Source: a virus | IMG/VR virus record: IMGVR_UViG_3300035681_000075 | Location: 1 to 35,223 of that record | Length of the DNA: 35,223 bases | Reading direction: 5' to 3' (one strand) | In this document: positions 1 through 6,564 of the stretch, piece after piece | How the letters are laid out: each line of letters begins with the position of its first letter | Numbering within the stretch: position 1 is the stretch's first letter | The notes under the pieces: model-generated | Told to the model about the DNA's origin: nothing | Databases searched by the model: none | What the model saw: only the letters and a program-made list of their open reading frames with translations | Made by a program: the position numbers and the translations under genes

Positions 1-323
1 ACCCATCTGATTTCGCCATTAGCATGGCCTTCCATAGCGAAGCCTGAGTATTCGTAATAAACAGGAGTACACAAAGCATCATAAAGGTTTTCGTAATGGT
101 AGTTAGATATATCAATATCTGTACCATCTCTAAATAAAACCTTTACTTTGTCTGGACCGCCTTCATCATTACCTCCGCTATACATAACAGTAACACTAGA
201 TACTTTATGTTTGTGAAGGTGTTCAATTACAATTGGTTTTACTTCTAGAAAGTTATCATAACCAAAAGTTATATCTTCATTTTCTTCTGTGTCTTCAATG
301 TCTGGTAGTTTTGTGTGAGTCAT
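1..323 (-). CDS. Hypothetical protein, DUF6878-like (C-terminus cut by window edge)
   Basis: The reading frame opens with ATG at 321-323 on the minus strand and stays open to the window edge, giving 107 visible residues. An AAGGAAC ribosome site lies upstream. The acidic N-terminus is followed by a segment VSSVTVMYSGGNDEGG and later PVYYEYSGFAMEGHANGEI. This arrangement (a V-x-V-x-YSG-x-x-D-x-G strand, then a late GEI strand) resembles what I remember of the DUF6878 family of phage and plasmid proteins, whose function is unknown. The start overlaps the stop of the preceding lipoprotein gene as TAATG, so the two are translationally coupled. The family call is from memory of the motif only; that this is a gene is well supported. 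Confidence 0.6.
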   Translation of the reverse strand, partial: MTHTKLPDIEDTEENEDITFGYDNFLEVKPIVIEHLHKHKVSSVTVMYSGGNDEGGPDKVKVLFRDGTDIDISNYHYENLYDALCTPVYYEYSGFAMEGHANGEIRW

Positions 324-466
324 TACCAAGTTCCTTTCATGCTGATACCAAGATTTAGTTTGTTAATAACAGCAGGGTCGTGAGGATAAACCTCTGTGGT
401 TGCATTAGACTCCATAGTCTTTGTGCACCCTGCACACCCCAGTAATAAAATCACCAGCATCTTCAT
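323..466 (-). CDS. Small predicted lipoprotein (47 aa)
   Basis: This is a 47-residue ORF with a very strong Shine-Dalgarno site (GGAGGATTAGGT before ATG), two bases after the stop of the 469-741 gene. The N-terminus MKMLVILLLGCAGCTK is a short hydrophobic stretch ending in lipobox-like LLGC (or CAGC). This predicts a signal peptidase II substrate with the lipidated Cys at residue 11 or 14. The mature part is only about 35 residues and polar. Phage lipoproteins of this size include outer-membrane spanins and superinfection-exclusion proteins. No inner-membrane spanin partner is visible next to it, so neither role can be assigned. Stop and next start overlap as TAATG. Confidence 0.6.
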   Translation of the reverse strand: MKMLVILLLGCAGCTKTMESNATTEVYPHDPAVINKLNLGISMKGTW

Positions 467-468
467 AC

Positions 469-741
469 CTAATCCTCCAAAATTTCCAATCCCTTATCCC
501 CACATTTAACAAAATAACTTTTAACGATATGACCAGCATTAGGTACAACGGGATTGTTAATACTAGTCCACAAGTTTATCCTCCACTTATCCCCGAACAC
601 ATTGACACAAGTAACTCGTAGTAAAGTTCTAAGTTTAATACCCTCGTCAAAGGCTACTTGTAGTATTGCTTCTACAATGTCTTCTTTTGTTTCGATCTTA
701 CTCGGTTTGTTTTTCTTTGGGGTAGGGGTAGTAGATGTCAT
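469..741 (-). CDS. Hypothetical protein (90 aa)
   Basis: A 90-residue ORF starting at ATG 741 behind AAGGAGATAACA. The N-terminal ~20 residues are rich in Thr, Pro and Lys (a flexible, basic lead). They are followed by a compact mixed segment with IVEAILQVAFDEGIKLRTLL and a strand-like VTCVNVFGDKWRINLWT. No family is recognised. It lies two bases upstream of the small lipoprotein gene and is probably co-transcribed with it. Confidence 0.6.
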   Translation of the reverse strand: MTSTTPTPKKNKPSKIETKEDIVEAILQVAFDEGIKLRTLLRVTCVNVFGDKWRINLWTSINNPVVPNAGHIVKSYFVKCGDKGLEILED

Positions 742-805
742 TGTTATCTCCTTAGTTAAGGTTAAAGGGTTTGCGTGAACTAAGGGGCGATCTTAGTTCA
801 ACATA

Positions 806-1246
806 CTATACTTCTTGACTATACATTTTGTCACTATTACACTCGCAAATTTCTGTAGCACAATCGTCTTGTATCTCTTGGACATCTTTGTGTCTGATGC
901 CAGTAGCCTTGGCGATAATAGCCACAATCTTTTTAGTCATGTCAGAGTTAAGGTTGTGAGATTCAACCATGCTAATCTCTGCTAATATCTTTAGCATCTC
1001 TGGTGCTGCCGAAGCCAACCTTGCGTTTGCTTCTGTCTGTCTTTCTAGCACCCTGCTATTGATAGGGTTTCTTGATTGAGGTACTTCTACTTCAATCAAA
1101 GTAGTACCTAACTTAGAGAAGGTTGTAATCTGGTTGGTGTATATACTAAAGCGTGGCTTACTAAAACCATTGCTTGGTGTAATACTTAGTTCCCAAACAT
1201 CACCGTTGTGTTCTAAACTCTCAAGAAAGCTAATATAGTTTTCCAT
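806..1246 (-). CDS. Phage protein with ANAxLxxAAPEML motif (146 aa)
   Basis: The start is ATG 1246, preceded by AAAAGGAA. The first ~65 residues form a beta-rich part (VWELSITPSNGF...). After it comes EANARLASAAPEMLKILAEI at about residues 72-91, then a helical C-terminal part with ATGIRHKDVQ and a Cys-containing tail. The ANARLxxAAPELLxxL block is a hallmark of a very common family of small phage proteins of unknown function. It recurs in this window at 1900-2187 and 2557-3051. The usual N-terminal HTPGPW signature is absent here, so this is a diverged member. Confidence 0.65.
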   Translation of the reverse strand: MENYISFLESLEHNGDVWELSITPSNGFSKPRFSIYTNQITTFSKLGTTLIEVEVPQSRNPINSRVLERQTEANARLASAAPEMLKILAEISMVESHNLNSDMTKKIVAIIAKATGIRHKDVQEIQDDCATEICECNSDKMYSQEV

Positions 1247-1269
1247 TTCCTTTTATCCTTTAGAGCTAA

Positions 1270-1298
1270 GGGTTAAATAAAATCTTCGTTGGGCGAAG
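1270..1298 (-). terminator. Weak intrinsic terminator candidate
   Basis: A 5-bp stem CTTCG/CGAAG (1284-1288 with 1294-1298, 5-nt loop) is followed on the minus strand by ATTTTATTT. It lies in the 107-bp gap after the 1354-1566 gene. The stem is short, so this is a weak call. Confidence 0.3.
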
Positions 1299-1353
1299 GG
1301 AGAGAGGTTTAATACGGAGTCGTAGCTTGCTTATTTGTTTACATTTCTTCTCC

Positions 1354-1566
1354 TTATAAAGCTTCATCAAATACACGGGTATAAAATAATGGTCCGTGGT
1401 CTTCGTAACTTTTCTTATACACACCCACTGCAATACCATCATCAATCTCAGAAATTTTAATGGAGAACTTTTTAAGAGAGAACCATCCCATACCATCAAC
1501 TAAGTTGTAGTCGTTATCTTCTAAGTCTATCTCTTGATTGCTTGCTTTGTTGTTAAGAGGGTTCAT
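1354..1566 (-). CDS. Hypothetical protein (70 aa)
   Basis: An acidic 70-residue protein starting at ATG 1566, with only a purine-rich AAGAAAGAAAAAG upstream. The sequence has an Asp/Asn/Glu-rich start and a strand-turn pattern FSIKISEIDDGIAVGVYKKS. I do not recognise it. I preferred this frame over an overlapping frame at 1266-1499 because the latter lacks a ribosome site and has a composition typical of an out-of-frame reading. Confidence 0.5.
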   Translation of the reverse strand: MNPLNNKASNQEIDLEDNDYNLVDGMGWFSLKKFSIKISEIDDGIAVGVYKKSYEDHGPLFYTRVFDEAL

Positions 1567-1589
1567 ACTTTTTCTTTCTTAGAATTGCT

Positions 1590-1898
1590 TTAATCTACAA
1601 ACATCACTCTAATGTTTTCTGTATAAGGTTCGTTAGTTATGAAGAACCCATAGGGGTTATAGTCAGATACCGTTGAGGTATAAAACACTAGCCCATCTTC
1701 TTCCCAAATAGTCCATACTTTTTTAGAATCTTTTAAGGAGTTTATATACTCAAGCTCTTCTCCGTTAGGTTCAAAAAGAGTTGTAGTGTTACCTAACTTA
1801 CTTTTGAAATGATTCTCTACTAAAGAAAACCTTAAACAAAATTCTTCATGGCTTATGGTAGTAAAGTACATAGTGTTAGCTAGTTCGTTGATAGACAT
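1590..1898 (-). CDS. Hypothetical protein, paralogue of the 3748-4116 product (102 aa)
   Basis: I chose ATG 1898, two bases after the preceding stop and just behind AGGAGAATAAT, rather than the longest frame, which would start inside the upstream gene. The product aligns along its whole length with that of 3748-4116: a Phe-rich helix with LVxNH, then LFEPNGEELEYINSLKDSKK against LYETYGEDVDYIRSISDTNT, then VWTIWEEDG against VWTYVEGDEG, and a C-terminal PYTEN / RYTED. Function is unknown. The duplication is directly visible. Confidence 0.65.
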   Translation of the reverse strand: MSINELANTMYFTTISHEEFCLRFSLVENHFKSKLGNTTTLFEPNGEELEYINSLKDSKKVWTIWEEDGLVFYTSTVSDYNPYGFFITNEPYTENIRVMFVD

Positions 1899-1899
1899 A

Positions 1900-2187
1900 T
1901 TATTCTCCTGTTGCTTTGTTGATAGCTGCGATAGCAGCTTCCCTTTCGTGCCGGTTATCAAAAGTTGGTTCTGTTGAGTAAAGCAATTCTTGTAACGCAG
2001 TTAACAACTCCGGTGCTGCTGCTGTAAGCTTTGCATTGGCATCTAGCTCTGACCAACCGTTTTCTTTTGAGAAGAAGAATGGCATCTTACTATGCTCATC
2101 ACAACCGTAGGCTAGATAGAAGATTCCATTAACTGTTTTGATGTTACGACCATCAAGTAATTCCCAAGGACCTTTTGTATGTTTCAT
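1900..2187 (-). CDS. HTPGPW/AAPELL-family phage protein (95 aa)
   Basis: This is a canonical member of a widespread small phage protein family. The N-terminus is MKHTKGPWELLDGRNIKT, followed by a beta-type middle, then ANAKLTAAAPELLTALQELL (about residues 51-70) and a C-terminal AIAAINKATGE. Family members occur in many phages and have no established biochemical role. The start ATG overlaps the stop of the 2184-2390 gene by 4 bp (ATGA). The same two modules, in the same order, are joined in one polypeptide at 2557-3051. Confidence 0.75.
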   Translation of the reverse strand: MKHTKGPWELLDGRNIKTVNGIFYLAYGCDEHSKMPFFFSKENGWSELDANAKLTAAAPELLTALQELLYSTEPTFDNRHEREAAIAAINKATGE

Positions 2188-2390
2188 GCTTGTCCTCTTT
2201 GTTTAAATGTCTTTGTATCTGCCCAGCGTAAAGGCTCTTCGTGTTGGTCATAACCATCTACAAGTTCAATCAAGTGATCTACTTCTGATAGGCTTCCGTA
2301 TATTTTTATTCCGTAGTCTGATCCTTCTAAAGTAATCTTCATGTGTTGAGGATACTCTTGTAGCTTTGCTACAAATTCTGCAAGGGTCAT
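2184..2390 (-). CDS. Hypothetical protein with EYP...LRWADT motif (68 aa)
   Basis: The start ATG 2390 overlaps the preceding gene's stop (ATGA). The sequence runs MTLAEFVAKLQEYPQHMKI, then DYGIKIYGSLSEVDHLIELV, then EEPLRWADTKTF. It is clearly homologous to the N-terminal ~65 residues of the 2557-3051 product (MILKEFLDRLKEYPPNMEI, TSIYGRLDKKG, EGLRWANTRTL). Function is unknown. Its coupling to the AAPELL gene downstream mirrors the fused version. Confidence 0.65.
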   Translation of the reverse strand: MTLAEFVAKLQEYPQHMKITLEGSDYGIKIYGSLSEVDHLIELVDGYDQHEEPLRWADTKTFKQRGQA

Positions 2391-2554
2391 GCTTCTTCTC
2401 CTTTGATTTCGTTTACTACTATATGATCACCACCAAGTACTTCTTCAGATTGAACAATGGTTTCTCTATTTAAGAACTTCTTTAATGCTGCTTCTTTACT
2501 TTTAGCGTTGACAACTGTCCGTTCAATTACGGTCTGCAAGATTTCAAACTTCAT
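2387..2554 (-). CDS. Hypothetical small protein (55 aa)
   Basis: The start is set at ATG 2554, two bases after the previous stop and behind AAAAGGAGAATAACA. The longer frame to 2614 would run back into the upstream gene without a ribosome site. The product begins MKFEILQTVIERTVVNAKSK and looks like a small alpha/beta protein. The pattern 'VxAKSKEAALKKFL' is common in small phage proteins without a named function. It sits between the split and fused versions of the duplicated module. Confidence 0.55.
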   Translation of the reverse strand: MKFEILQTVIERTVVNAKSKEAALKKFLNRETIVQSEEVLGGDHIVVNEIKGEEA

Positions 2555-2556
2555 TG

Positions 2557-3051
2557 TTATTCTCCTTTTGCTTTTTTGATTATTGCTTTTGCAAACATAT
2601 AAACACCAGAACAATGTCTATCCCCTTCTAGTTCTTTAACATGATCAGCTAGGTCTATTAGAGTAGTCAACAAGTCTGGCGCATATGCAATGAGTCTAGC
2701 ATCTGCTAGACCGTGAGGGCCTTCAGATATTTCTGCTACTACTGTAGATAACCCTGCTGCTAATTGCTCTTTGTCGCCATGAGTTATCTGATACTTTTCG
2801 TATGTAAATCTTGTGTCTAGAACATAGCTCCAAGGTTTTGGTGAGTGAGGTATGGGATCATCTTCGAGTACTAAAGTTCTAGTGTTTGCCCATCGCAAAC
2901 CTTCGTGGTGTGAGTCTTTACTTTGTACAAGGGCATAGCCTTTTTTATCAAGCCTTCCATATATAGAAGTAATTTCTCCTGACTCCCCTAAATGAATTTC
3001 CATGTTGGGTGGGTATTCTTTTAGGCGATCTAAAAATTCTTTAAGAATCAT
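2557..3051 (-). CDS. Natural fusion of EYP/LRWA and AAPELL modules (164 aa)
   Basis: Residues 1-65 match the 2184-2390 product and residues ~70-164 match the 1900-2187 product. The latter part has IPHSPKPWSYV in place of HTPGPW, then LADARLIAYAPDLLTTLIDL, and ends AKAIIKKAKGE. The linker is short (LEDDPIPHSPKP). The gene starts at ATG 3051, overlapping the previous stop by 4 bp (ATGA). Function is unknown. The fusion suggests that the two separate products act together or sequentially. Confidence 0.7.
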   Translation of the reverse strand: MILKEFLDRLKEYPPNMEIHLGESGEITSIYGRLDKKGYALVQSKDSHHEGLRWANTRTLVLEDDPIPHSPKPWSYVLDTRFTYEKYQITHGDKEQLAAGLSTVVAEISEGPHGLADARLIAYAPDLLTTLIDLADHVKELEGDRHCSGVYMFAKAIIKKAKGE

Positions 3052-3464
3052 ACTGATACTCCTTCTGTTATTTGAATACCCTCTCGGGCTATGGTGTTAA
3101 TGAACTCAAGTCTGCGGGTTAAAGCCTCAACCTTTTTTGTTTTAACCGTAAAACAATGGGAATAACTTTCGGTAATACATTGCCGTAGTCTTGTTGTAAT
3201 CTCTGGTGCTTCTCTGAAGTACAAGCTGTAATCTTTTCCTTCCCTATAAGCATCTAGTTCATTCATCATAAGCATTACATGGCTATACATTTGAGAAGCT
3301 AAAGCATCACGAATATCTACTGCGCTATACATAATAAAAGTATTAAGTAGTAACTCCATATGCTTACTTGCTTCCCTGCATTGAGGGGCTAGAGCATCAG
3401 AATAAGATGTTGATTTTAAAGCCCATTGCATATCACGAAGTGTCATCTTTTTTATGTCATCCAT
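3048..3464 (-). CDS. Hypothetical helical protein (138 aa)
   Basis: The start is ATG 3464 behind GAGGAAGAGTAAC, which also carries the stop of the upstream gene. The protein looks almost entirely alpha-helical: an amphipathic N-terminus MDDIKKMTLRDMQWALKST, a Met-rich middle and a basic C-terminal helix KTKKVEALTRRLEFINTIA. No family is recognised. It is in the same operon with a 4-bp overlap downstream. Confidence 0.55.
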   Translation of the reverse strand: MDDIKKMTLRDMQWALKSTSYSDALAPQCREASKHMELLLNTFIMYSAVDIRDALASQMYSHVMLMMNELDAYREGKDYSLYFREAPEITTRLRQCITESYSHCFTVKTKKVEALTRRLEFINTIAREGIQITEGVSV

Positions 3465-3465
3465 G

Positions 3466-3732
3466 TTACTCTTCCTCGAATGAATAGTAAAAGCGTGGAT
3501 GGTGTTGGAACATAAGAGTACCTTTCTTACCTGTTGCTATTTCTTGTACATAAACAAACGGTGCAGCAAAGCCAATGATTTCATACGCTGTATGTATGTC
3601 CTCGCAGTCATAAACATTACCGAAGTCTTTGGTTAATTCTTCCCTAGTCTTAGGGTTGCTGTTAATAATAGAAGCCATCTTCATACGCATGCAATCCACC
3701 ATGTGATCTGATGGAACAGATTCAGTACTCAT
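3466..3732 (-). CDS. Hypothetical protein (88 aa)
   Basis: ATG 3732 follows AGGAGTAATT. It is a small acidic protein with a helical first half (MRMKMASIINSNPKTREEL) and a strand-rich second half (FAAPFVYVQEIATGKKGTL) ending in Glu residues. Not recognised. One base separates its stop from the next start. Confidence 0.5.
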   Translation of the reverse strand: MSTESVPSDHMVDCMRMKMASIINSNPKTREELTKDFGNVYDCEDIHTAYEIIGFAAPFVYVQEIATGKKGTLMFQHHPRFYYSFEEE

Positions 3733-3747
3733 AATTACTCCTGTGGT

Positions 3748-4116
3748 TTAGTCTTTAAGAAAGCCTTTGATACGGCTTCCGTGTTCAGCGATAAGTTGGT
3801 CAAGGGTTTCTGGTTCTTCATCACACCCCGTGGTGTCTATCTTTACCTCGTAGTCTTCCGTATACCTTTCCTTAGATACCAAGTACCCAATGCGGTTAAC
3901 GAAATACATTCCAGATAAAAGGTAAGTACCTTCATCACCTTCTACATAAGTCCATACGGTATTGGTATCCGAGATAGACCTAATGTAATCCACATCTTCC
4001 CCGTAGGTTTCATACAGACAACACTTGTCATCCACACACCAGCCTGTGTCATTCCTAAGGTGGTTAGGTACTAAGGTGAACATAGAATCAAACTGATCTT
4101 CAGTTAACGACTTCAT
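3748..4116 (-). CDS. Hypothetical protein, paralogue of the 1590-1898 product (122 aa)
   Basis: The start ATG 4116 lies behind AAGGAGAATGTAG and overlaps the upstream gene by 17 bp. It matches the 1590-1898 product over about 95 residues (see that entry). It adds a Cys-containing insert WCVDDKCCLYET and a C-terminal tail of ~25 residues (EEPETLDQLIAEHGSRIKGF) that the shorter copy lacks. Function is unknown. Confidence 0.6.
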   Translation of the reverse strand: MKSLTEDQFDSMFTLVPNHLRNDTGWCVDDKCCLYETYGEDVDYIRSISDTNTVWTYVEGDEGTYLLSGMYFVNRIGYLVSKERYTEDYEVKIDTTGCDEEPETLDQLIAEHGSRIKGFLKD

Positions 4117-4360
4117 CTACATTCTCCTTAGGCTTATAGTCTGGGTTAAACTTCCCAAAGATTTCTAAGATCAAAGCAATCTCTGCCCTGGTTACATCAA
4201 AGGTAAAGCTTGTATCCCGATAATTTGTTTTAAGGTTCTCATACTTCTTCCACCTATCAGCAATCATCTCAAGTAAGCAAGCGTTGATAGTGCTTTGCAT
4301 TTTTAAGTTTGGGTTAGATGAAGTTATAAGCGAGTTGAAGAATGGATCTAGTTGGCTCAT
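4100..4360 (-). CDS. Hypothetical protein (86 aa)
   Basis: ATG 4360 has AAGGAGAATAACA upstream. The predicted protein is mostly helical, with an N-terminal PFFNSLITSSNPNLKMQSTI and a basic patch in the middle (DRWKKYENLKTNYR). Not recognised. Its last codons overlap the start of the next gene by 17 bp. Confidence 0.5.
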   Translation of the reverse strand: MSQLDPFFNSLITSSNPNLKMQSTINACLLEMIADRWKKYENLKTNYRDTSFTFDVTRAEIALILEIFGKFNPDYKPKENVDEVVN

Positions 4361-4362
4361 TG

Positions 4363-4614
4363 TTATTCTCCTTGCTCTAAGTCGTTAGGGTTATTGATGT
4401 CGGCAAGTTTAGATGTTAGTCCTACAATTAAATATGCAAGCATAGTATTTGTTAGGGGTTTGCCTTCGGTGGAGTCTTCAACTATCTCTTGTATTTTGCA
4501 CACGAACTCATATATCTCTTTGTCAAATTGAAGTCCCATTTTATGTTCTTCAAAAGACAAACAAAATATTTGCTCGTCTAGTAATGTTTTTATTACATCA
4601 TCAAGCTCGGGCAT
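4363..4614 (-). CDS. Hypothetical protein, tandem paralogue A (83 aa)
   Basis: ATG 4614 follows AAGGAGCGTGT. Residues ~25-80 align with the neighbouring 4624-4848 product: KMGLQFDKEIYEFVCKIQEI against KMQVRLFDREACHFIQRIHEI, then KPLTNTMLAYLIVGLTSKLADINNP against KPLAPIVLDILLTTLKTKLSEINNP. Both are helical and end in (A/S)(D/E)INNPN(D/N)L. Function is unknown. Tandem duplication is evident. Confidence 0.6.
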   Translation of the reverse strand: MPELDDVIKTLLDEQIFCLSFEEHKMGLQFDKEIYEFVCKIQEIVEDSTEGKPLTNTMLAYLIVGLTSKLADINNPNDLEQGE

Positions 4615-4623
4615 ACACGCTCC

Positions 4624-4848
4624 TTAAAGTAAATTGTTAGGGTTATTGATTTCAGATAGTTTTGTTTTTAAAGTTGTTAATAAGATGTCTAAAACTATAG
4701 GTGCTAAAGGCTTGTCCATATTAAAATCTTGTAGTATTTCATGTATCCTTTGAATGAAGTGACAAGCTTCTCTATCAAATAGTCTTACTTGCATTTTCAT
4801 CTTATCGATAGAGGTTGATCTTTTTCTTTTTGGTTTATTTTTTAGCAC
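4624..4848 (-). CDS. Hypothetical protein, tandem paralogue B (74 aa)
   Basis: This gene uses a GTG start (4846-4848) behind AAAGGAGCTTAACC, two bases after the upstream stop. It has a highly basic N-terminal tail (MLKNKPKRKRSTSIDK) that copy A lacks, then the shared helical domain ending in SEINNPNNLL. Function is unknown. The basic tail might allow nucleic-acid contact, but that is only inference. Confidence 0.55.
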   Translation of the reverse strand: MLKNKPKRKRSTSIDKMKMQVRLFDREACHFIQRIHEILQDFNMDKPLAPIVLDILLTTLKTKLSEINNPNNLL

Positions 4849-4850
4849 GG

Positions 4851-5405
4851 TTAAGCTCCTTTAAAAGTTTCGTATTGTGATCGTTGTTTGTTTGATACTT
4901 GCCAAAGGTTTATAGCCCATCGGCTAGGTGATACATTGGAAGTCCAATGTAAGTTTTTGCAGTTGAACTCGTATACTTCCCCACCAACTAGATCAGTCTC
5001 ACTAACCTCTGAGGGGGTTACCAATTCTTTTGGTGGAACCCATTTGTATTCTGGGTAAGACTTCTCATATCCAAAAGTTGTATTGCCTAAGTTAATACCT
5101 ACTGCTTTGTAATCAGCGTAGGCTGCATCTCTATGCGGTTTAATTGTTCCCCCTAGAGAAGCAAGTCCAAGTTCTGGAATGAAGCCTATCTCTTTACCAA
5201 TCTCTACGATCTCACTCCACAACTCTTGGTCGTTGTTTGCTTTTCTCCAAGGCATACTTGCTCCCAGCGGTGCTTCGTATTGTAGCCAAGACCTTCTTCT
5301 ACCTGGCGCATAGTTAGATACATCTGTGGTTAGCTTGAGTCTTTCCGTTAGCAGTCTTACCAAGTTCTTTATTCTTGATTCAGATATCTGCGTAAGGATT
5401 CTCAT
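4851..5405 (-). CDS. Putative 2-oxoglutarate/Fe(II)-dependent oxygenase-like protein (184 aa)
   Basis: Residues 89-93 give K-P-H-R-D, an HxD iron-binding pair (H91, D93) at the start of a strand pair ending in VGINLGN. Residues ~141-168 give GGEVYEFNCKNLHW...SRWAINLW, which supplies the distal iron His (H153) and an Arg nine residues later (R162) that would bind the 2-oxoglutarate carboxylate. This HxD...H...R order and the double-stranded beta-helix pattern fit small aspartyl/asparaginyl-hydroxylase-like oxygenases. The substrate is unknown. The DNA cytosine methyltransferase two genes upstream makes oxidation of 5-methylcytosine one hypothesis; a protein substrate is equally possible. The start ATG 5405 has AAGGAG and an ATGA overlap. 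Confidence 0.5.
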   Translation of the reverse strand: MRILTQISESRIKNLVRLLTERLKLTTDVSNYAPGRRRSWLQYEAPLGASMPWRKANNDQELWSEIVEIGKEIGFIPELGLASLGGTIKPHRDAAYADYKAVGINLGNTTFGYEKSYPEYKWVPPKELVTPSEVSETDLVGGEVYEFNCKNLHWTSNVSPSRWAINLWQVSNKQRSQYETFKGA

Positions 5406-5659
5406 ACATACTCTCCTTGAGGTATGGGTAAGTCACAAGCTGTGAGTGTGATATGTTTATCTGGTACAACTCCCAACAGCTTGTGCCTCTTAAACTCTTG
5501 CAAGAGATTCCCTGCTGTACCCAATAGGTTTGACATGCAGCCTACCAAATACTTTATGTTGCCTTTCTTATCGCAACTCATTAGAAAGTATTCTGGTACG
5601 CAAGCATCGAAACCATAGGTGTAAGTTTTCTCGTTAACAATTACTTCATGTCTTGACAT
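5402..5659 (-). CDS. Hypothetical protein (85 aa)
   Basis: The chosen start, ATG 5659, forms TAATG with the methyltransferase stop and has GAAGGAGTGTATC upstream. A longer frame to 5710 would overlap the methyltransferase. The product has a strand-rich start (HEVIVNEKTYTYGFDACVPE), three Cys residues and a C-terminal VVPDKHITLTACDLP. Not recognised. It lies between the methyltransferase and the oxygenase-like gene and is coupled to both, so it could be an accessory factor. Confidence 0.5.
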   Translation of the reverse strand: MSRHEVIVNEKTYTYGFDACVPEYFLMSCDKKGNIKYLVGCMSNLLGTAGNLLQEFKRHKLLGVVPDKHITLTACDLPIPQGEYV

Positions 5660-6564
5660 TAGATACACTCCTTCATTTGGGTTAGGATTTCTTTTGCCAC
5701 TGGTGGACACACTGCATTACCCAGCATGTGAAGTGCTAGGCTCTTGCTCTTGGGAAGCAGATAGTCAGACGGGAATCCCATAGCGTTCTTGTACTCACTC
5801 AAAGAAAGCATTCGCATCTTATCCCTATTGATAAGAGCAAACTTTTCCTTCGTGGTTATAGTTCCAAGAGGCTTCTTAATACTTCTACCGCCCCGCTCAG
5901 ATCCGTAGTACGCAATCAAGAAGTCATCGCCATGATCCTTAATACCATTCGCCCACTTGCGTTTAGTACTAGCAGCCTTATCAGATACCATTGACCACTT
6001 GTATTCCCCTTCTTCAATCAAGTCTTTGAAAGGGATATGTTCTTTGAAGGGGTTTGTTTTGACACGCAAGGGTTGGTCTTTAGACCCAGTAATAAAAACC
6101 CTTACTCTAGATTGAGCTACACCAAAGTCGGCAGCGTTCAACACATTGGCAGCTAGGTTATACCCCAGCTTTTCCATACAGCTTTTCCACTGAGGATACA
6201 ATTCCCAGTCAAGAAACTCTGTGACATTCTCTACTACAAAAGCTTTGGGCCTGGTGGTTTCAACGCAAGCAACAACAGCCCATGCTGTACTCCTTGCTGC
6301 ATCATGTCTTGGTTGATCTGTTCCCCGAGCTTTGCTATGCCCTTGGCAAGAGGGGCTGGCTAACAGAACATCGTACTGGGGCAGGGTCGTAAAGTCTGCT
6401 TGCTGTAAGTCCTGACAACTGTGAAAGGTCTTGGGGTGATTGCATTCATGTACATGCACCGCATCCTTCCAATGGTTAGCTGCCCATACAACTTCACACC
6501 CTGCTTGTACTGCTCCGGTACTAAAGCCACCAGCCCCTGCGAATAGGTCTATAACTTTTAGCAT
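5659..6564 (-). CDS. DNA (cytosine-5) methyltransferase
   Basis: The order of C5-methyltransferase motifs is clear. Motif I is DLFAGAGGFS (residues 6-15, SAM binding). Motif IV is ASPSCQGHS with the catalytic Cys at 73. Motif VI is VVENV (110-114), motif VIII is QSRVRVF (151-157), and motif X is LGNAVCPP near the C-terminus. At 301 aa it is short, so the target-recognition segment between motifs VIII and IX is small (roughly residues 160-240). The catalytic loop reads P-S-C-Q, with Pro two residues before Cys rather than the common P-C-Q; related phage enzymes carry SPxC variants. Its likely role is methylation of phage DNA, protecting it from host restriction or preparing it for further modification. 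It overlaps the upstream gene by 7 bp. Confidence 0.92.
   Translation of the reverse strand: MLKVIDLFAGAGGFSTGAVQAGCEVVWAANHWKDAVHVHECNHPKTFHSCQDLQQADFTTLPQYDVLLASPSCQGHSKARGTDQPRHDAARSTAWAVVACVETTRPKAFVVENVTEFLDWELYPQWKSCMEKLGYNLAANVLNAADFGVAQSRVRVFITGSKDQPLRVKTNPFKEHIPFKDLIEEGEYKWSMVSDKAASTKRKWANGIKDHGDDFLIAYYGSERGGRSIKKPLGTITTKEKFALINRDKMRMLSLSEYKNAMGFPSDYLLPKSKSLALHMLGNAVCPPVAKEILTQMKECI

Noticed and set aside
323-466. Outer-membrane spanin (Rz1-like)
   Set aside because: Size and lipobox fit, but no overlapping inner-membrane spanin gene or endolysin is nearby, and the mature part is not Pro-rich.
1266-1499. Open frame overlapping the 1354-1566 gene on the same strand
   Set aside because: No ribosome site, and its composition fits an out-of-frame reading of the real gene and the intergenic gap.
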